Position numbers and translations under genes: made by a program. The notes under the pieces were generated by a model, which ran no database searches, was not told the origin of the DNA, and worked only from the letters and a program-made list of their open reading frames with translations. Of a stretch of DNA of 41,843 nt, positions 1 to 7,871 are shown in pieces; positions within the stretch are counted from its first letter, which is position 1; each line of letters starts with the position of its first letter. Source of the DNA: CAMDBL01 sp964498125 (GTDB taxonomy: Bacteria > Pseudomonadota > Alphaproteobacteria > Rhizobiales > Hyphomicrobiaceae); NCBI GenBank assembly GCA_964498125.1, contig CAZCGE010000057.1, positions 1-41,843 on the forward strand. Reading direction: 5' to 3'.

Positions 1-305
1 GGCGACAGCGACAGCGGCTTCCAGTCGAGCCCGCCCTCCAGCAGCAGGGGTCTCCCCGCATGCCGCGTGCCCTGGAAACTGCCTTCCAGCTCGCGTTTCA
101 GCCGCTCGAACTGCTCGCCCGTCAGGTGGCCGTCCTTCGCCGCATAGACCAGCGCGCCCGACGGCCTGGCGGAATTATCCAGCAGCGCCTTGTTCCAGCG
201 CGCCGCCTCGTTGTGGATGTCGATCGCCGTCGCCGCCGCCTCGATCGGGGAGAGGCCGTAGTGATCGTTGCCCGGATGAAACAGTTTCAGGTGCAGGATC
301 GGGCG
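1..305 (-). pseudogene. Portal protein fragment (third portal copy, runs off window)
   Basis: Read on the minus strand, this stretch encodes the middle of a phage portal protein in one open frame (for example RPILHLKLFHPGND and GLSPIEAAATAIDIHNEAAR). It closely matches 2833-3131 of the complete portal gene, with scattered, often third-position, differences. Similarity stops abruptly at about 305, where unrelated sequence begins, and no start codon or ribosome binding site precedes it, so it is a 5'-truncated copy. It continues beyond base 1 toward the portal C-terminus. By analogy with the two copies to its right, I infer that another toxin tip may follow outside the window. Confident as a portal fragment; the outside content is a guess. 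Confidence 0.85.
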
Positions 306-369
306 AGCCAAATCCGGACGCGCCTCAAGAGCAGGCGACAACCGTGCGCTAAATCTTCGAAGTGCTTAT

Positions 370-753
370 TCACATCTTGATGTACATTGGGTTGCTTCGC
401 GGCCGAGCAAACCAGACAGACCACGGATACATCTCGTCGCCGTCGGAGGCCAGCCACTCCGCGACGACACCGTCCGCGATTTCATCCTTGGTGCTGCCAT
501 AGTTATGCTTGGCGACCCATTCGTAGTCGGTCCCCGCGCCACCATCCACGGGAATCGCGCCGGCGTCGAGCAGGGCAATGATGTTCCGCCTAATAAAATC
601 GACGAGATCTGCACCTTCCAATTCGAATCCATACTGCCCTGCGGACAGTATTTGGGGAAGATTCACTGCATCTATTGTAAGTTCGCCAGGAACCAGCGCA
701 ATCCATTCGCTGATCGTGTCCCCGTGCCTTTTATGCCTTGGTTCTTGCGTCAT
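370..753 (-). CDS. Candidate immunity protein for the orphan portal-tip toxin
   Basis: A 127-residue acidic protein with no signal peptide or membrane segment. Its ATG overlaps the TGA stop of the upstream toxin frame by four bases (ATGA), the tight coupling usual for toxin/immunity pairs. Visible segments include DFIRRNIIALLDAGAIPV and a C-terminal WSVWFARP, which look like a compact cytosolic alpha/beta protein. I do not recognise a named immunity family. The immunity role is inferred from position (directly after a toxin-like C-terminal domain), size and acidity. Base composition is more AT-rich than that of the flanking terminase genes, consistent with acquisition together with the toxin. 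Confidence 0.65.
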   Translation of the reverse strand: MTQEPRHKRHGDTISEWIALVPGELTIDAVNLPQILSAGQYGFELEGADLVDFIRRNIIALLDAGAIPVDGGAGTDYEWVAKHNYGSTKDEIADGVVAEWLASDGDEMYPWSVWFARPRSNPMYIKM

Positions 754-1560
754 TTGCTGTGCACCTTGTATCCCTGCTTCAGAACTGGATCATTGCTCCG
801 AATGACTTCGATTACCGGCCCACTGTCACTTTGGCGAGTTCCGATCACAGTACCATCTGGACGCTCGTACCATCTCCCCGTGTAGGGAGGCGTCGATGGG
901 ATTGGCTTGGCGCCTTTCAAGAGCTCCGACTCAATACGACCGAACTCGGATGGTGTCACCGTTCTGATTTCTGTGCCGGCCCCGGGATTGCGAACCCCCA
1001 GCTCCTGGCCACCGGGCATGAGGACATCTTTGAGTGGCTTGGGCTCGGACGGTGACGGCACCGCCGGCTTTGGCGAAGCGGCAGGAGGAGGGGGCGGCGC
1101 AGGCGCAGGCGTAGGTGGCGTGGCCGGCGGCGTAGGCGGTCGTCTCGATCCGCCGCGTCCAGCCGCCGGATCGACCGGCGTTCCGTCGGGTGCGACGCCA
1201 AAGGGCTTGTCCAGATCCCGTGGCCGCCTGCCCTGCGGCTCGACGGCCTGGTCCTCGGTCGTGAAAAGTCCTTCCTCATCGTGGTAGGGATTGAACTTCT
1301 CGCCAACATCAACCGCACTGTCATCGGCACCCGCAACCCCATACCCCGCCGCCGCGCGCTTCTCCGCGCGACTAAGGAACGTCGCTTTGTCGAGCCGCGC
1401 CCATAGAGCCTCCCGCTCCGAGGACAGCGCTTCGACCTGATCCAGGTCCGCGCGCAGCTACAGCGCGCCGCCGAACCCCGCCCCCGAGCCACCCGCTCAG
1501 CGCCCGCGCCGTCCGGTTGACCAGCGGCAGCACTTGTTTGCTTGTTCGCCTTCGGCAAGA
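750..1560 (-). pseudogene. Orphan portal-tip toxin cassette (broken portal C-terminus plus toxin domain)
   Basis: Reading right to left, the cassette starts with a decayed copy of the portal C-terminus (VLPLVNRTARALSGWLGGG), matching about 2490-2690. It is broken by a frameshift near 1461-1480 and by an in-frame TAG at 1458-1460 where the complete gene has GAG (Glu). From 1457 to 750 the frame is open: LRADLDQVEALSSERE, AEKRAAAGYG, then a Pro/Ala-rich linker (PTPPATPPTPAPAPPPPP), then about 90 residues of toxin-like domain with KGAKPIPSTPPYTGRWYE, RPDGTVIGTRQSDSGP and terminal GYKVHSK. The domain resembles small BECR-type RNase tips, but I cannot assign a family. No proper start or RBS serves this frame, so it is probably silent unless recombined onto the complete portal gene. 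Confidence 0.72.
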
Positions 1561-1610
1561 CCTGCCGCCAGAAGGCCCGGCCTGCCCGCGTTCGTGAGAC
1601 CGAAACTGTG

Positions 1611-1889
1611 CTATCTGATGATGTCGCGCACCATCACGAGAAATTCTCGCAGGTCTCCATCAATGGCCACCCCGAACCGATGCTGCCAGGTGTTCCATTG
1701 AGATTGCAGTTCCATTATGCTCATTTCGCTGGCTGCGATGTCTTCCAAGTATTGGTGCACCACTCGGAGGGCGTTTGGACTCGTCTCATTTTTTGCGGCC
1801 AAGATCCATTGTTTTGGATCCATATCATTATATTTCATTGCAAAAAAAATCTGATTGCAAAATGACTCAAACTCTCGTGGCGCGCTCAT
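1611..1889 (-). CDS. Candidate immunity protein for the portal-fused RNase A-like toxin
   Basis: A 92-residue protein starting 13 bases after the stop of the portal-toxin gene, with a strong ribosome binding site (GGAGG) seven bases before the ATG. It is predicted to be helical and cytosolic, with no signal peptide or membrane segment (for example ALRVVHQYLEDIAA and DGDLREFLVMVRDIIR). I do not recognise the family. Position directly behind a polymorphic toxin tip, small size and AT-richer composition than the terminase genes suggest that it neutralises the RNase domain encoded upstream. An unrelated small prophage protein is the alternative. Confidence 0.65.
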   Translation of the reverse strand: MSAPREFESFCNQIFFAMKYNDMDPKQWILAAKNETSPNALRVVHQYLEDIAASEMSIMELQSQWNTWQHRFGVAIDGDLREFLVMVRDIIR

Positions 1890-1902
1890 TATGATCCTCC
1901 GC

Positions 1903-3654
1903 TTATTGCACTGGGTAGTCGTTCAGGGGATATGCTGAACGGACGGAATAGCCGTTTTTGGACCTACGATTGTGTATGATGTAGACGCCTACATTGTAGG
2001 TATCTCGTATATATGGCTGCGCGTTGGGATCAGGTCTGAATGCCTCTTTCCCAGTTGGACTACCTACTCCCACCTCTAGCCAAGCATCTGCACGCATGCC
2101 CTTCGCCACCTCGTCAACGATGCCGGCACTCTCTTGAAGGACTCTGTTGGTGAAGTCGTTCGCAGCTTCCCTGGACAGAAAGGTACCCTCTGCCTTCTTG
2201 TAATACGACTGTGATGGAGTGTGAAGAACTGACCTTCTTACAACATCCAATAAGTACTCGTCTGATTTCCCGACATGATTGCGAAGAGTGTGCCCTCCCA
2301 TCTTTTCCTCTTGGAGCAAGTCCACAATGTACTTGCTCAAAACGGCGTCGTCGACAACCTGAATAATGTCCAGTCCAGCTCCAGACCCATCATCGTCGTT
2401 GGTCCACTCGCCGCCATCCGGTCGACCGACTGGCACGCGGGGCTGTTCGGGGTCAAACTTGAGACCGGCCTCACCGTCCTTGCCGCCCCCTTCCCCATAC
2501 CCCGCCGCCGCGCGTTTCTCCGCGCGAGTGAGGAAGGTTGCTTTGTCGAGCCGCGCCCATAGAGCCTCGCGCTCCGAGGACAGTGCCTCGACCTGATCCA
2601 GATCCGCGCGCAGCTCCAGCGCCCCGCCGCCAAGCCAGCCCGACAGCGCGCGGCTCGTCCGGTTGACCAGCGGCAGCACGGTCTGGCGCCAGAACGCCCG
2701 GCTCGCCTCCTGATAGTTCGAGTACGTATTGTCGCCCGGTATCCCGAGCAGCATCGGCGGCACGCCGAGCGCCAACGCGATCTCGCGGGCGGCGCCGTTC
2801 TTGGCCTCGATGAAGTCCATGTCCTTGGGGCTGAGCGACAGCGGCTTCCAGTCGAGCCCGCCCTCCAGCAGCAGCGGACGCCCCGCGTGCCGCGTGCCCT
2901 GAAAGCTGCCTTCCAGCTCGCGTTTCAATCTTTCGAACTGCTCGCCGGTCAGGTGGCCGTCCTTGGCCGCATAGACCAGCGCGCCGGACGGCCTGGCGGA
3001 ATTATCCAGCAGCGCCTTGTTCCAGCGCGCCGCCTCGTTGTGGATGTCGATCGCCGTCGCCGCCGCCTCGATCGGGGACAGGCCGTAGTGGTCGTTGCCC
3101 GGATGAAACAGCTTCAGGTGCAGGATCGGGCGGACATTATCCACCACCTCGCCCTCGAAGCGCACCGAGCGCCCGGCGACCTGGTATTCCCACGCCTCGG
3201 GCCAGCCGTCCGGGCCAGGGACGACCTTCATGCGGTCGGGACGCAGCGCGTGCAGCTCGCGCAATTGCCCGTCGATGCCGACCACCTCCATGTAGGCGTT
3301 GCCGGCGACCAGCAGGAAGCCGTACCAGCTCTCCAGCAGATCGACGCCGGTCATGCCCGGGCTCGGCCGCCTGAGCAGGTCGAGCAGGGGATGCTCGCTG
3401 AGCTCCGCCTCGCGCTCATAGAGCAGCAGCGGCACCGACGCCGCCGCCTCCGCCACCATGCGCACGCAGCGATGCACGATGGCGTTCTGCGCATAGCCCT
3501 CGCGGGCGAAGGTGGCATAGTCGCGCGGCGCCCACACCGGCTGGCCGAGCGTCTCGATCCTCAGCAGCGGGCCCGTCAGGCTCGCCTTGGTCTGGGCAGG
3601 CAGCGGCGCCCGCCCGGCGACAAGCCGGGTCAGCGCCTCGCGGAAACGAGACAT
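1903..3654 (-). CDS. Phage/GTA-type portal protein fused to an RNase A-like polymorphic toxin domain
   Basis: 583 residues. Residues 1 to about 380 form an HK97/GTA-type portal (YATFAREGYAQNAIVHRCVR, RPSPGMTGVDLLESWYGFLL, GVPPMLLGIPGDNTYSNYQE), normally the dodecameric ring through which DNA enters the head. A Gly-rich linker with the motif RVPVGRPDGGEWT follows; similar motifs precede toxin tips in alphaproteobacterial proteins. Residues from about 435 to the end look like the CdiA-CT RNase A domain: GGHTLRNHVGKSDEYLL, TFLSREAANDFTNRV and the closing AYP. The start is ATG 3654 with AAGGA seven bases upstream; the frame stays open further upstream only through a tandem repeat. An immunity candidate follows directly. 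Ordinary portals of this type end near residue 400, so the tip is extra. The toxin assignment rests on motif memory. Confidence 0.85.
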   Translation of the reverse strand: MSRFREALTRLVAGRAPLPAQTKASLTGPLLRIETLGQPVWAPRDYATFAREGYAQNAIVHRCVRMVAEAAASVPLLLYEREAELSEHPLLDLLRRPSPGMTGVDLLESWYGFLLVAGNAYMEVVGIDGQLRELHALRPDRMKVVPGPDGWPEAWEYQVAGRSVRFEGEVVDNVRPILHLKLFHPGNDHYGLSPIEAAATAIDIHNEAARWNKALLDNSARPSGALVYAAKDGHLTGEQFERLKRELEGSFQGTRHAGRPLLLEGGLDWKPLSLSPKDMDFIEAKNGAAREIALALGVPPMLLGIPGDNTYSNYQEASRAFWRQTVLPLVNRTSRALSGWLGGGALELRADLDQVEALSSEREALWARLDKATFLTRAEKRAAAGYGEGGGKDGEAGLKFDPEQPRVPVGRPDGGEWTNDDDGSGAGLDIIQVVDDAVLSKYIVDLLQEEKMGGHTLRNHVGKSDEYLLDVVRRSVLHTPSQSYYKKAEGTFLSREAANDFTNRVLQESAGIVDEVAKGMRADAWLEVGVGSPTGKEAFRPDPNAQPYIRDTYNVGVYIIHNRRSKNGYSVRSAYPLNDYPVQ

Positions 3655-3675
3655 GCGGATGTCCTTGAATGAAAC

Positions 3676-3752
3676 GTGAGTGGTGAGTCGTGAGTCGTGA
3701 GTCGTGAGTCGTGGAATGGTGCTGGTGGTCGCTTCACCACTCACCACTCACG
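3676..3752. repeat. Heptanucleotide tandem repeat with inverted arm, upstream of the portal gene
   Basis: Five head-to-tail copies of a 7-base unit (one GTGAGTG, then four GTGAGTC) run from 3676 to 3710. An inverted arm, CACCACTCACCACTCAC, ends at 3751. The outer 13 bases can pair perfectly, giving a hairpin with the repeat in one arm. The element fills the gap between the terminase stop (3754-3756) and the portal start (3654). A similarly built element lies upstream of the MoxR gene. Confidence 0.85.
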
Positions 3753-3753
3753 C

Positions 3754-5136
3754 TTACAGCCGCCGTATCAGCGGCATCGGCGCGGTATCGATCATCAAAT
3801 CCGTCAGCGCCCAGACCAGCGCGTCGAGCCGGTCGGGACTCTTGCCCCGCGCCAGCCCGTCGGCGCCGAACACGCACATCTGCTCTTCCAGCTGCGGAAA
3901 GACGCCGACGTGCGCCACCCGGCCTTCCGCATAAAGTGAAGCCACCGGTTCGGCGCGGACCCACTTGCCGCGCGTCGCCTTGACCTGCCGCACCGGCACA
4001 TTGCTGGCCGACTGCTTCAGGATCATCTCGACCAGGTCGCCGCCCTGGTTGGTCTCGGCGACGACGCGGTCGGCCATGTACTCCGTGTAAGCAGCGACCG
4101 CCGCCCGCGCCCAGATCGGCGGTTCGCGGCCCTGTATGGTGCGGTCGGCGAGGATATAGGCGCGCCCGTCGGTGCCGAGACCCGCGACGATGATACCGCA
4201 GGCGTCGGAAGTCGCCGTCGCCGTCACCGGCGGGTCGACCGCCACGACGATGCGCCGCAGCTCGGGCGCCGCCGCCACGCGATGCGCCTCGATCCAGTCG
4301 CGCCGCCACAGCGCGCCGGCACGCTCGTCGATGATCTCGCCGTCGAGCTCCTGGCGGCCGAGCGCGGTGCCGGCATAGCGCCGCGTCATCTCAGAGACAA
4401 AGCCGTCCGCCAGATTGGCCGCGTTGTCGGCCGTGCGCGCCCGCGTCGTCACGGTCATGGCGTCCTCGATGATCGACTTCAGAAGCGGAATAGGCCGCGG
4501 CGTCGTCGTCACCACCTGGCGCGGCAAGGCGCCGAGCCGCAAGGCGAACTGCAGCATGTCCCACGCCCTCTCCGGCTCCGGCCACTTGGCCAGCTCGTCG
4601 CACCAGGCCGCCTCGAACTGCGGCCCGCGCAGACTGTCCGGCTCGCTCGCCGAAAACACCTGCGCCATCGCCCCATTCGGCCATTCGAGCTGGCCCAGCG
4701 AGGACCGCCATTCTGGCCGCTCATGCGCCGCATGCACGCCAAGCAGGCCCGACACGCCCTCGATCATCACCCGTCTGACATCGCCCAAGGTCTCGCCAAC
4801 CAGCGCGATGCGCCGGGCCGGGCCGGAAGCCAGCGGCGGAATGCCGAGCGCCTGCGCCCTGACCCACTCGGCGCCTGCCCGCGTCTTGCCGGCGCCGCGC
4901 CCGCCCAGGATCAGCCAGGTGCGCCAATCGCCGGGCGGGGGCAGCTGGTCGTCGCGTGCCCACAGCATCCAGTCCTCGTGGATGAGGACGATGTCCGCGG
5001 GCCCGAGCTCACTCAGATCCTGCAGTAGCCTTCCGCCGTGCCTGGATGCGTTCAAGGCGCTCCGCAATCTCGATGCGCCGGCGCTCGATATCGGCGCCAG
5101 ACAGCAATCCGGGCTGGTCGTTGGCACGCTCGTCAT
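3754..5136 (-). CDS. Phage/GTA terminase large subunit (DNA-packaging ATPase/nuclease)
   Basis: 460 residues, the usual size for TerL of GTA and HK97-like phages; it pumps DNA through the portal and cuts it. Visible are DWRTWLILGGRGAGKTRAG (Walker A, about residue 80), FEAAWCDELAKW (Walker B acidic pair), the nuclease segment RRIVVAVDPP with its Asp, and near the end RLDALVWALTDLM. The ATG at 5136 gives a 127-base overlap with the upstream small-terminase-like frame, so the true start may lie further in; the conserved part begins around ELGPADIVLIHEDW. The portal gene follows after a repeat-filled gap, the normal terL-portal order. No capsid or protease gene is seen; toxin cassettes occupy that place. 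Confidence 0.92.
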   Translation of the reverse strand: MTSVPTTSPDCCLAPISSAGASRLRSALNASRHGGRLLQDLSELGPADIVLIHEDWMLWARDDQLPPPGDWRTWLILGGRGAGKTRAGAEWVRAQALGIPPLASGPARRIALVGETLGDVRRVMIEGVSGLLGVHAAHERPEWRSSLGQLEWPNGAMAQVFSASEPDSLRGPQFEAAWCDELAKWPEPERAWDMLQFALRLGALPRQVVTTTPRPIPLLKSIIEDAMTVTTRARTADNAANLADGFVSEMTRRYAGTALGRQELDGEIIDERAGALWRRDWIEAHRVAAAPELRRIVVAVDPPVTATATSDACGIIVAGLGTDGRAYILADRTIQGREPPIWARAAVAAYTEYMADRVVAETNQGGDLVEMILKQSASNVPVRQVKATRGKWVRAEPVASLYAEGRVAHVGVFPQLEEQMCVFGADGLARGKSPDRLDALVWALTDLMIDTAPMPLIRRL

Positions 5137-5641
5137 CCGTACGCATCACTTTCAGCTTGTCGACAATCCGGGTCGTGGCATCCAGCAGCTTCGTCGCACG
5201 CTCGCGGTCGGCAGGGTTCTTGAGGCCGTCGGGACTTTCCATCTGCTCCTCCAGGAAATCGAGATTGCGGTCGGCCAGGCGCAGCAGCCGGTCGGATATC
5301 GTCTCGCCGGGTCTGCGCGTGAGTTTCGGCCTTGGCGGCTGTGCGGGGCCGGCCGCTGTCTTGGATTTGACCTTGGCGGCTGGCGTTCGCTCGACCTTGG
5401 CGGTCGAAGCGCGCCGCGACTTGAGTGGGGCGGTGCGCTTCCTTTTCGCGGCCAAGGTTCGCCTTGCCTTCGGCGGCGTCGAGAACACCAAACCGTTCGG
5501 GCGGATCCAGTTTTCCAACCTCGCGTGGGTGCAGATCTCCAGGACATGCACGCCGAAGCGGATGCCGATCTCACCGGGCGGATCGAGCGTCTCGCGCCAG
5601 GCCCGCTCGATTTCGGCCCACGTCTCCTCGCTGGCCGTCAT
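5009..5641 (-). CDS. Small-terminase-like protein upstream of terL
   Basis: 210 residues from ATG 5641, chosen because GAGGA lies six bases upstream; the longer frame to 5719 has no clear binding site. The N-terminal part (TWAEIERAWRETLDPPGEI, HARLENWIRPNG) is followed by a Lys/Ala-rich, probably disordered linker (about residues 60-100) and a helical C-terminal half (ISDRLLRLADRNLDFLEEQM, ATKLLDATTRIVDKL, ERRRIEIAERLERIQARR). Position directly before and overlapping terL matches GTA gene 1 and small terminase subunits, which bind DNA and hand it to TerL. Sequence alone does not prove the role. Confidence 0.7.
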   Translation of the reverse strand: MTASEETWAEIERAWRETLDPPGEIGIRFGVHVLEICTHARLENWIRPNGLVFSTPPKARRTLAAKRKRTAPLKSRRASTAKVERTPAAKVKSKTAAGPAQPPRPKLTRRPGETISDRLLRLADRNLDFLEEQMESPDGLKNPADRERATKLLDATTRIVDKLKVMRTDDERANDQPGLLSGADIERRRIEIAERLERIQARRKATAGSE

Positions 5642-5849
5642 TGCGGTCCTCGTGCGGTCGGGTGTGATGTAAGGTGAGGCCGCTGGCGTCAGGCCTCTTG
5701 GCCCCCGCTCGTCACGCACTCATCGGATCATGCCGGAACTATAGGCGACCAGCGTAACGCGGGGATAACTTTCGCATATGAGCCGCGAAGGCCGCCGCCT
5801 CGGTTGGGCTGGCAAGGGTGATGATCCGTTAGCCGCGGAGCCAGATGGC

Positions 5850-6947
5850 CTACGTCAACCGCCCATCCAACAGGCCGAGCAGCGCCTTGGTGTAATCCGC
5901 CGAGCCCTGATCGCCGCCGAACTCCATCGGCCGCAACGCGCGCGTGGCGAAGCCCTCCTCCACCGCCGCGTCCAGCAGGGCTGCCGCTTCCGCCATTTTC
6001 GGCAAGCCATGCCGCTCGCCGAGCCAGTCGAGCATCATCGCCGCCGACAATACCGTGGCGGTCGGGTTGGCCTTGCCCTGTCCCGCGATGTCGGGGGCGG
6101 TGCCGTGCGCGGGCTGGAACAGGCCGTGGTTGTCGCCAAGCTCCGCACACGGCGCCATGCCCATGCCGCCGACCAGCCCGCCACCGAGGTCGGAGAGAAT
6201 ATCGGCGAACATGTTCTCCATGACGAGAACGTCGAAGTCCCAGGGCCGGCGGATCAGATCGAGCGCCTGCGCGTCGACGTAATTGGTGGCGAATTGAATG
6301 TCGGTGTTCAGCGCCGCGCGCTCGACGCCGATCTTGCGGAAGAAGGCGTAGGCGCGGAACACATTCGCCTTGTCGACGCAGGTGACCAGCCCCTTGCCGC
6401 CACGCGCCTTGCGCCCCCGCGCCAACTTGAAGCCGACGTCGAACAGCTTCTCCGTCACCGGCCGCGTGATGCGCAGCGTTTCGCGCGCCTCGCTGTCGCC
6501 GATCACCTCGCCGAAGGTGCGCGAGTAGAACAACCCTTCCGTGGATTCGCGCAGCACGATGAAATCGATTGTCGAGGCGCGCTCGTCCAGCAGGCGGCGC
6601 GGCGTGTTGGGATAAGCCTTGACCGGACGAACACCCGCAAACAAACCCAGCTCATCGCGCATGCGCAAGTGCGGCGCGATCTCGCGGCCGTCCGGCAGGC
6701 GCACGTCCGGCAGCCCCATGGCGCCGAGCAGGATGGCATCGGCGGTGTGCGCCGCCTGCATGCTGGCCTCGCTGATCTCCTCGCCGGTTTCCTTGTAATA
6801 GGCCGCCCCCGCTGCGTGCTCCTCGTAGGTCAGGCTGAAGCCGCCGATCTTCTGTTCCAGCAGCTCCAGCACCGTCCGCGCAATGGCGATCACCTCGCGG
6901 CCGATGCCGTCACCAGGATAGACGGCGATGTGCAGGGTGGCGGGCAT
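5850..6947 (-). CDS. Isocitrate/isopropylmalate dehydrogenase family protein
   Basis: 365 residues from ATG 6947, preceded by AAAGGA at good spacing. It is a decarboxylating beta-hydroxyacid dehydrogenase: YPGDGIGREV at the N-terminus, the substrate-binding RESTEGLFYSR, the catalytic-lysine segment CVDKANVFR, the metal-binding aspartates in MENMFADILSDLGGGL, and the NAD-binding loop PAHGTAPDIAGQGKANPTA. It could act on isopropylmalate, tartrate, malate or a related acid. It stands alone, with no leuC or leuD nearby, so an ordinary leucine-pathway role is not supported by context. It is convergent with nothing and is followed by the prophage-like block. Confidence 0.88.
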   Translation of the reverse strand: MPATLHIAVYPGDGIGREVIAIARTVLELLEQKIGGFSLTYEEHAAGAAYYKETGEEISEASMQAAHTADAILLGAMGLPDVRLPDGREIAPHLRMRDELGLFAGVRPVKAYPNTPRRLLDERASTIDFIVLRESTEGLFYSRTFGEVIGDSEARETLRITRPVTEKLFDVGFKLARGRKARGGKGLVTCVDKANVFRAYAFFRKIGVERAALNTDIQFATNYVDAQALDLIRRPWDFDVLVMENMFADILSDLGGGLVGGMGMAPCAELGDNHGLFQPAHGTAPDIAGQGKANPTATVLSAAMMLDWLGERHGLPKMAEAAALLDAAVEEGFATRALRPMEFGGDQGSADYTKALLGLLDGRLT

Positions 6948-6975
6948 GGGGGGGTCCTTTGTAGTTTCCATTTCG

Positions 6976-7075
6976 CGTAGGTCGGGTCGAGCCCTTCGCG
7001 AGACCCGACATCTCGCCGCGCCGTCGCATTGTCGGGTCTCCCCCGGATTAAATCCGGGGCTCGACCCGACCTACG
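6976..7075. repeat. Paired palindromic repeat, family C (CGTAGGTCGGGTCGAG)
   Basis: A 100-base element whose ends are inverted copies (CGTAGGTCGGGTCGAG at the left, CTCGACCCGACCTACG at the right). Two inner hairpins surround TTCGCG and GGATTAAATCC. Related copies lie at 19630-19727 and, as a single unit, 26431-26478. Its right end overlaps the 3' end of the lipocalin-like gene and supplies that gene's TAG stop. Confidence 0.85.
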
Positions 7076-7502
7076 TCACCCGCTCCCAGGTGATCGTGTT
7101 GGCCGGGTGCTCGACCGGGTTGAGCGTGACGCGGTTGTCGCCGTCGAATTCGAAGCGGCGTACGACGTCCTCGATGGTGGAAGGATTGAGGCTGCCCTTG
7201 CGGTGGTGGATGACGGTCTTGCGCGCCGCATCCACGTCCCAGGTGCCGAAGTAGGCAATGTAGCCGCGCAAGGCGGCCTTGGCTTCCTCCGCCGTCGGCG
7301 CATCGGCGTTGGCGAACTTCGGCCTGTTGTGGCCGGGCATCACCTGCACCGCCATGTGGCCGCTCGCGTCATAGACGATGAACCCGGTCGCATTGGCGCC
7401 GCGGTCGGGATGCACCTCGCCGTTGCGCTTCGACGACACCAGCCGCCACATGCCGACGAAGCGGGCGCGGAGGTCGGCGTTGGAGAGGGTTGGTTGGGGC
7501 AT
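7071..7502 (-). CDS. Lipocalin-like domain protein
   Basis: 143 residues from ATG 7502, with GGAG upstream. The sequence reads LRARFVGMWRLVSSKRNGEV, GFIVYDASGHMAVQVMPGH, ALRGYIAYFGTWDVD, TVIHHRKGSLNPS and NTITWERVT, the pattern of the lipocalin-like family (PF13924), a small beta-barrel common in proteobacteria with no firm biochemical role. There is no signal peptide. Its stop codon lies inside a dispersed palindromic repeat. A truncated, very similar copy of its 5' half lies at 8116-8388, on the other side of a toxin-antitoxin pair. Confidence 0.85.
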   Translation of the reverse strand: MPQPTLSNADLRARFVGMWRLVSSKRNGEVHPDRGANATGFIVYDASGHMAVQVMPGHNRPKFANADAPTAEEAKAALRGYIAYFGTWDVDAARKTVIHHRKGSLNPSTIEDVVRRFEFDGDNRVTLNPVEHPANTITWERVT

Positions 7503-7574
7503 GGGGGGCTCCAATGTGGGGGAGTCCGCAGCGATAGCAGGTTTGCGGCGATCGCTCCATGCCACTCGTTGTAT

Positions 7575-7604
7575 ATTGCACTACTCGGCATTGCACTACT
7601 CGGC
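7575..7604 (+). promoter_or_regulatory. Direct repeat upstream of the toxin-antitoxin pair, possible operator
   Basis: Two perfect head-to-tail copies of a 15-base unit (ATTGCACTACTCGGC) lie 40 bases before the antitoxin start, just after TTGTATATT, which could be part of a promoter. Antitoxins of this kind usually repress their own promoter, so an operator is plausible. No binding motif for this family is recognised. Confidence 0.35.
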
Positions 7605-7643
7605 ATCTATGACGGACCGCCGCCCCATGTTAGAGTTCGGCAC

Positions 7644-7871
7644 ATGATCAAGGTGCTTGAAACCGCCATCGAAAAAGTCAAGTCGCTCTCCGAGGATCGG
7701 CAGCGCTATGCCGCCGAGGTGCTCGAGCAGATCGCGGCCGCGGGCGACCAAGTGTACCGCCTGACCGAGGACGAGCGCCGTTCCGTGCGCGAAGGCCTCG
7801 CCGAGCTCGACCGCGGTGAGATCGCCAGCGAGGCCGAGGTGCGGGCGGTCTACGACAAATATCGCGGATGA
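7644..7871 (+). CDS. Antitoxin of a ParE/RelE-type toxin-antitoxin pair
   Basis: 75 residues (MIKVLETAIEKVKSLSEDRQ, LAELDRGEIASEAEVRAVYD). The second half has the ...GLAELDRGE(I/F)AS...V...Y pattern often seen in antitoxins encoded before ParE/RelE toxins. Its TGA stop overlaps the toxin's ATG by four bases. It is a cytosolic DNA-binding or toxin-binding helix protein. The pair sits on the opposite strand between the lipocalin-like gene and that gene's truncated copy, suggesting arrival by insertion. Confidence 0.82.
   Translation: MIKVLETAIEKVKSLSEDRQRYAAEVLEQIAAAGDQVYRLTEDERRSVREGLAELDRGEIASEAEVRAVYDKYRG

Noticed and set aside
1458..1460. Read-through or recoding of the TAG in the second portal copy
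   Set aside because: A frameshift lies just upstream, and the portal copy is also truncated; ordinary decay explains it.
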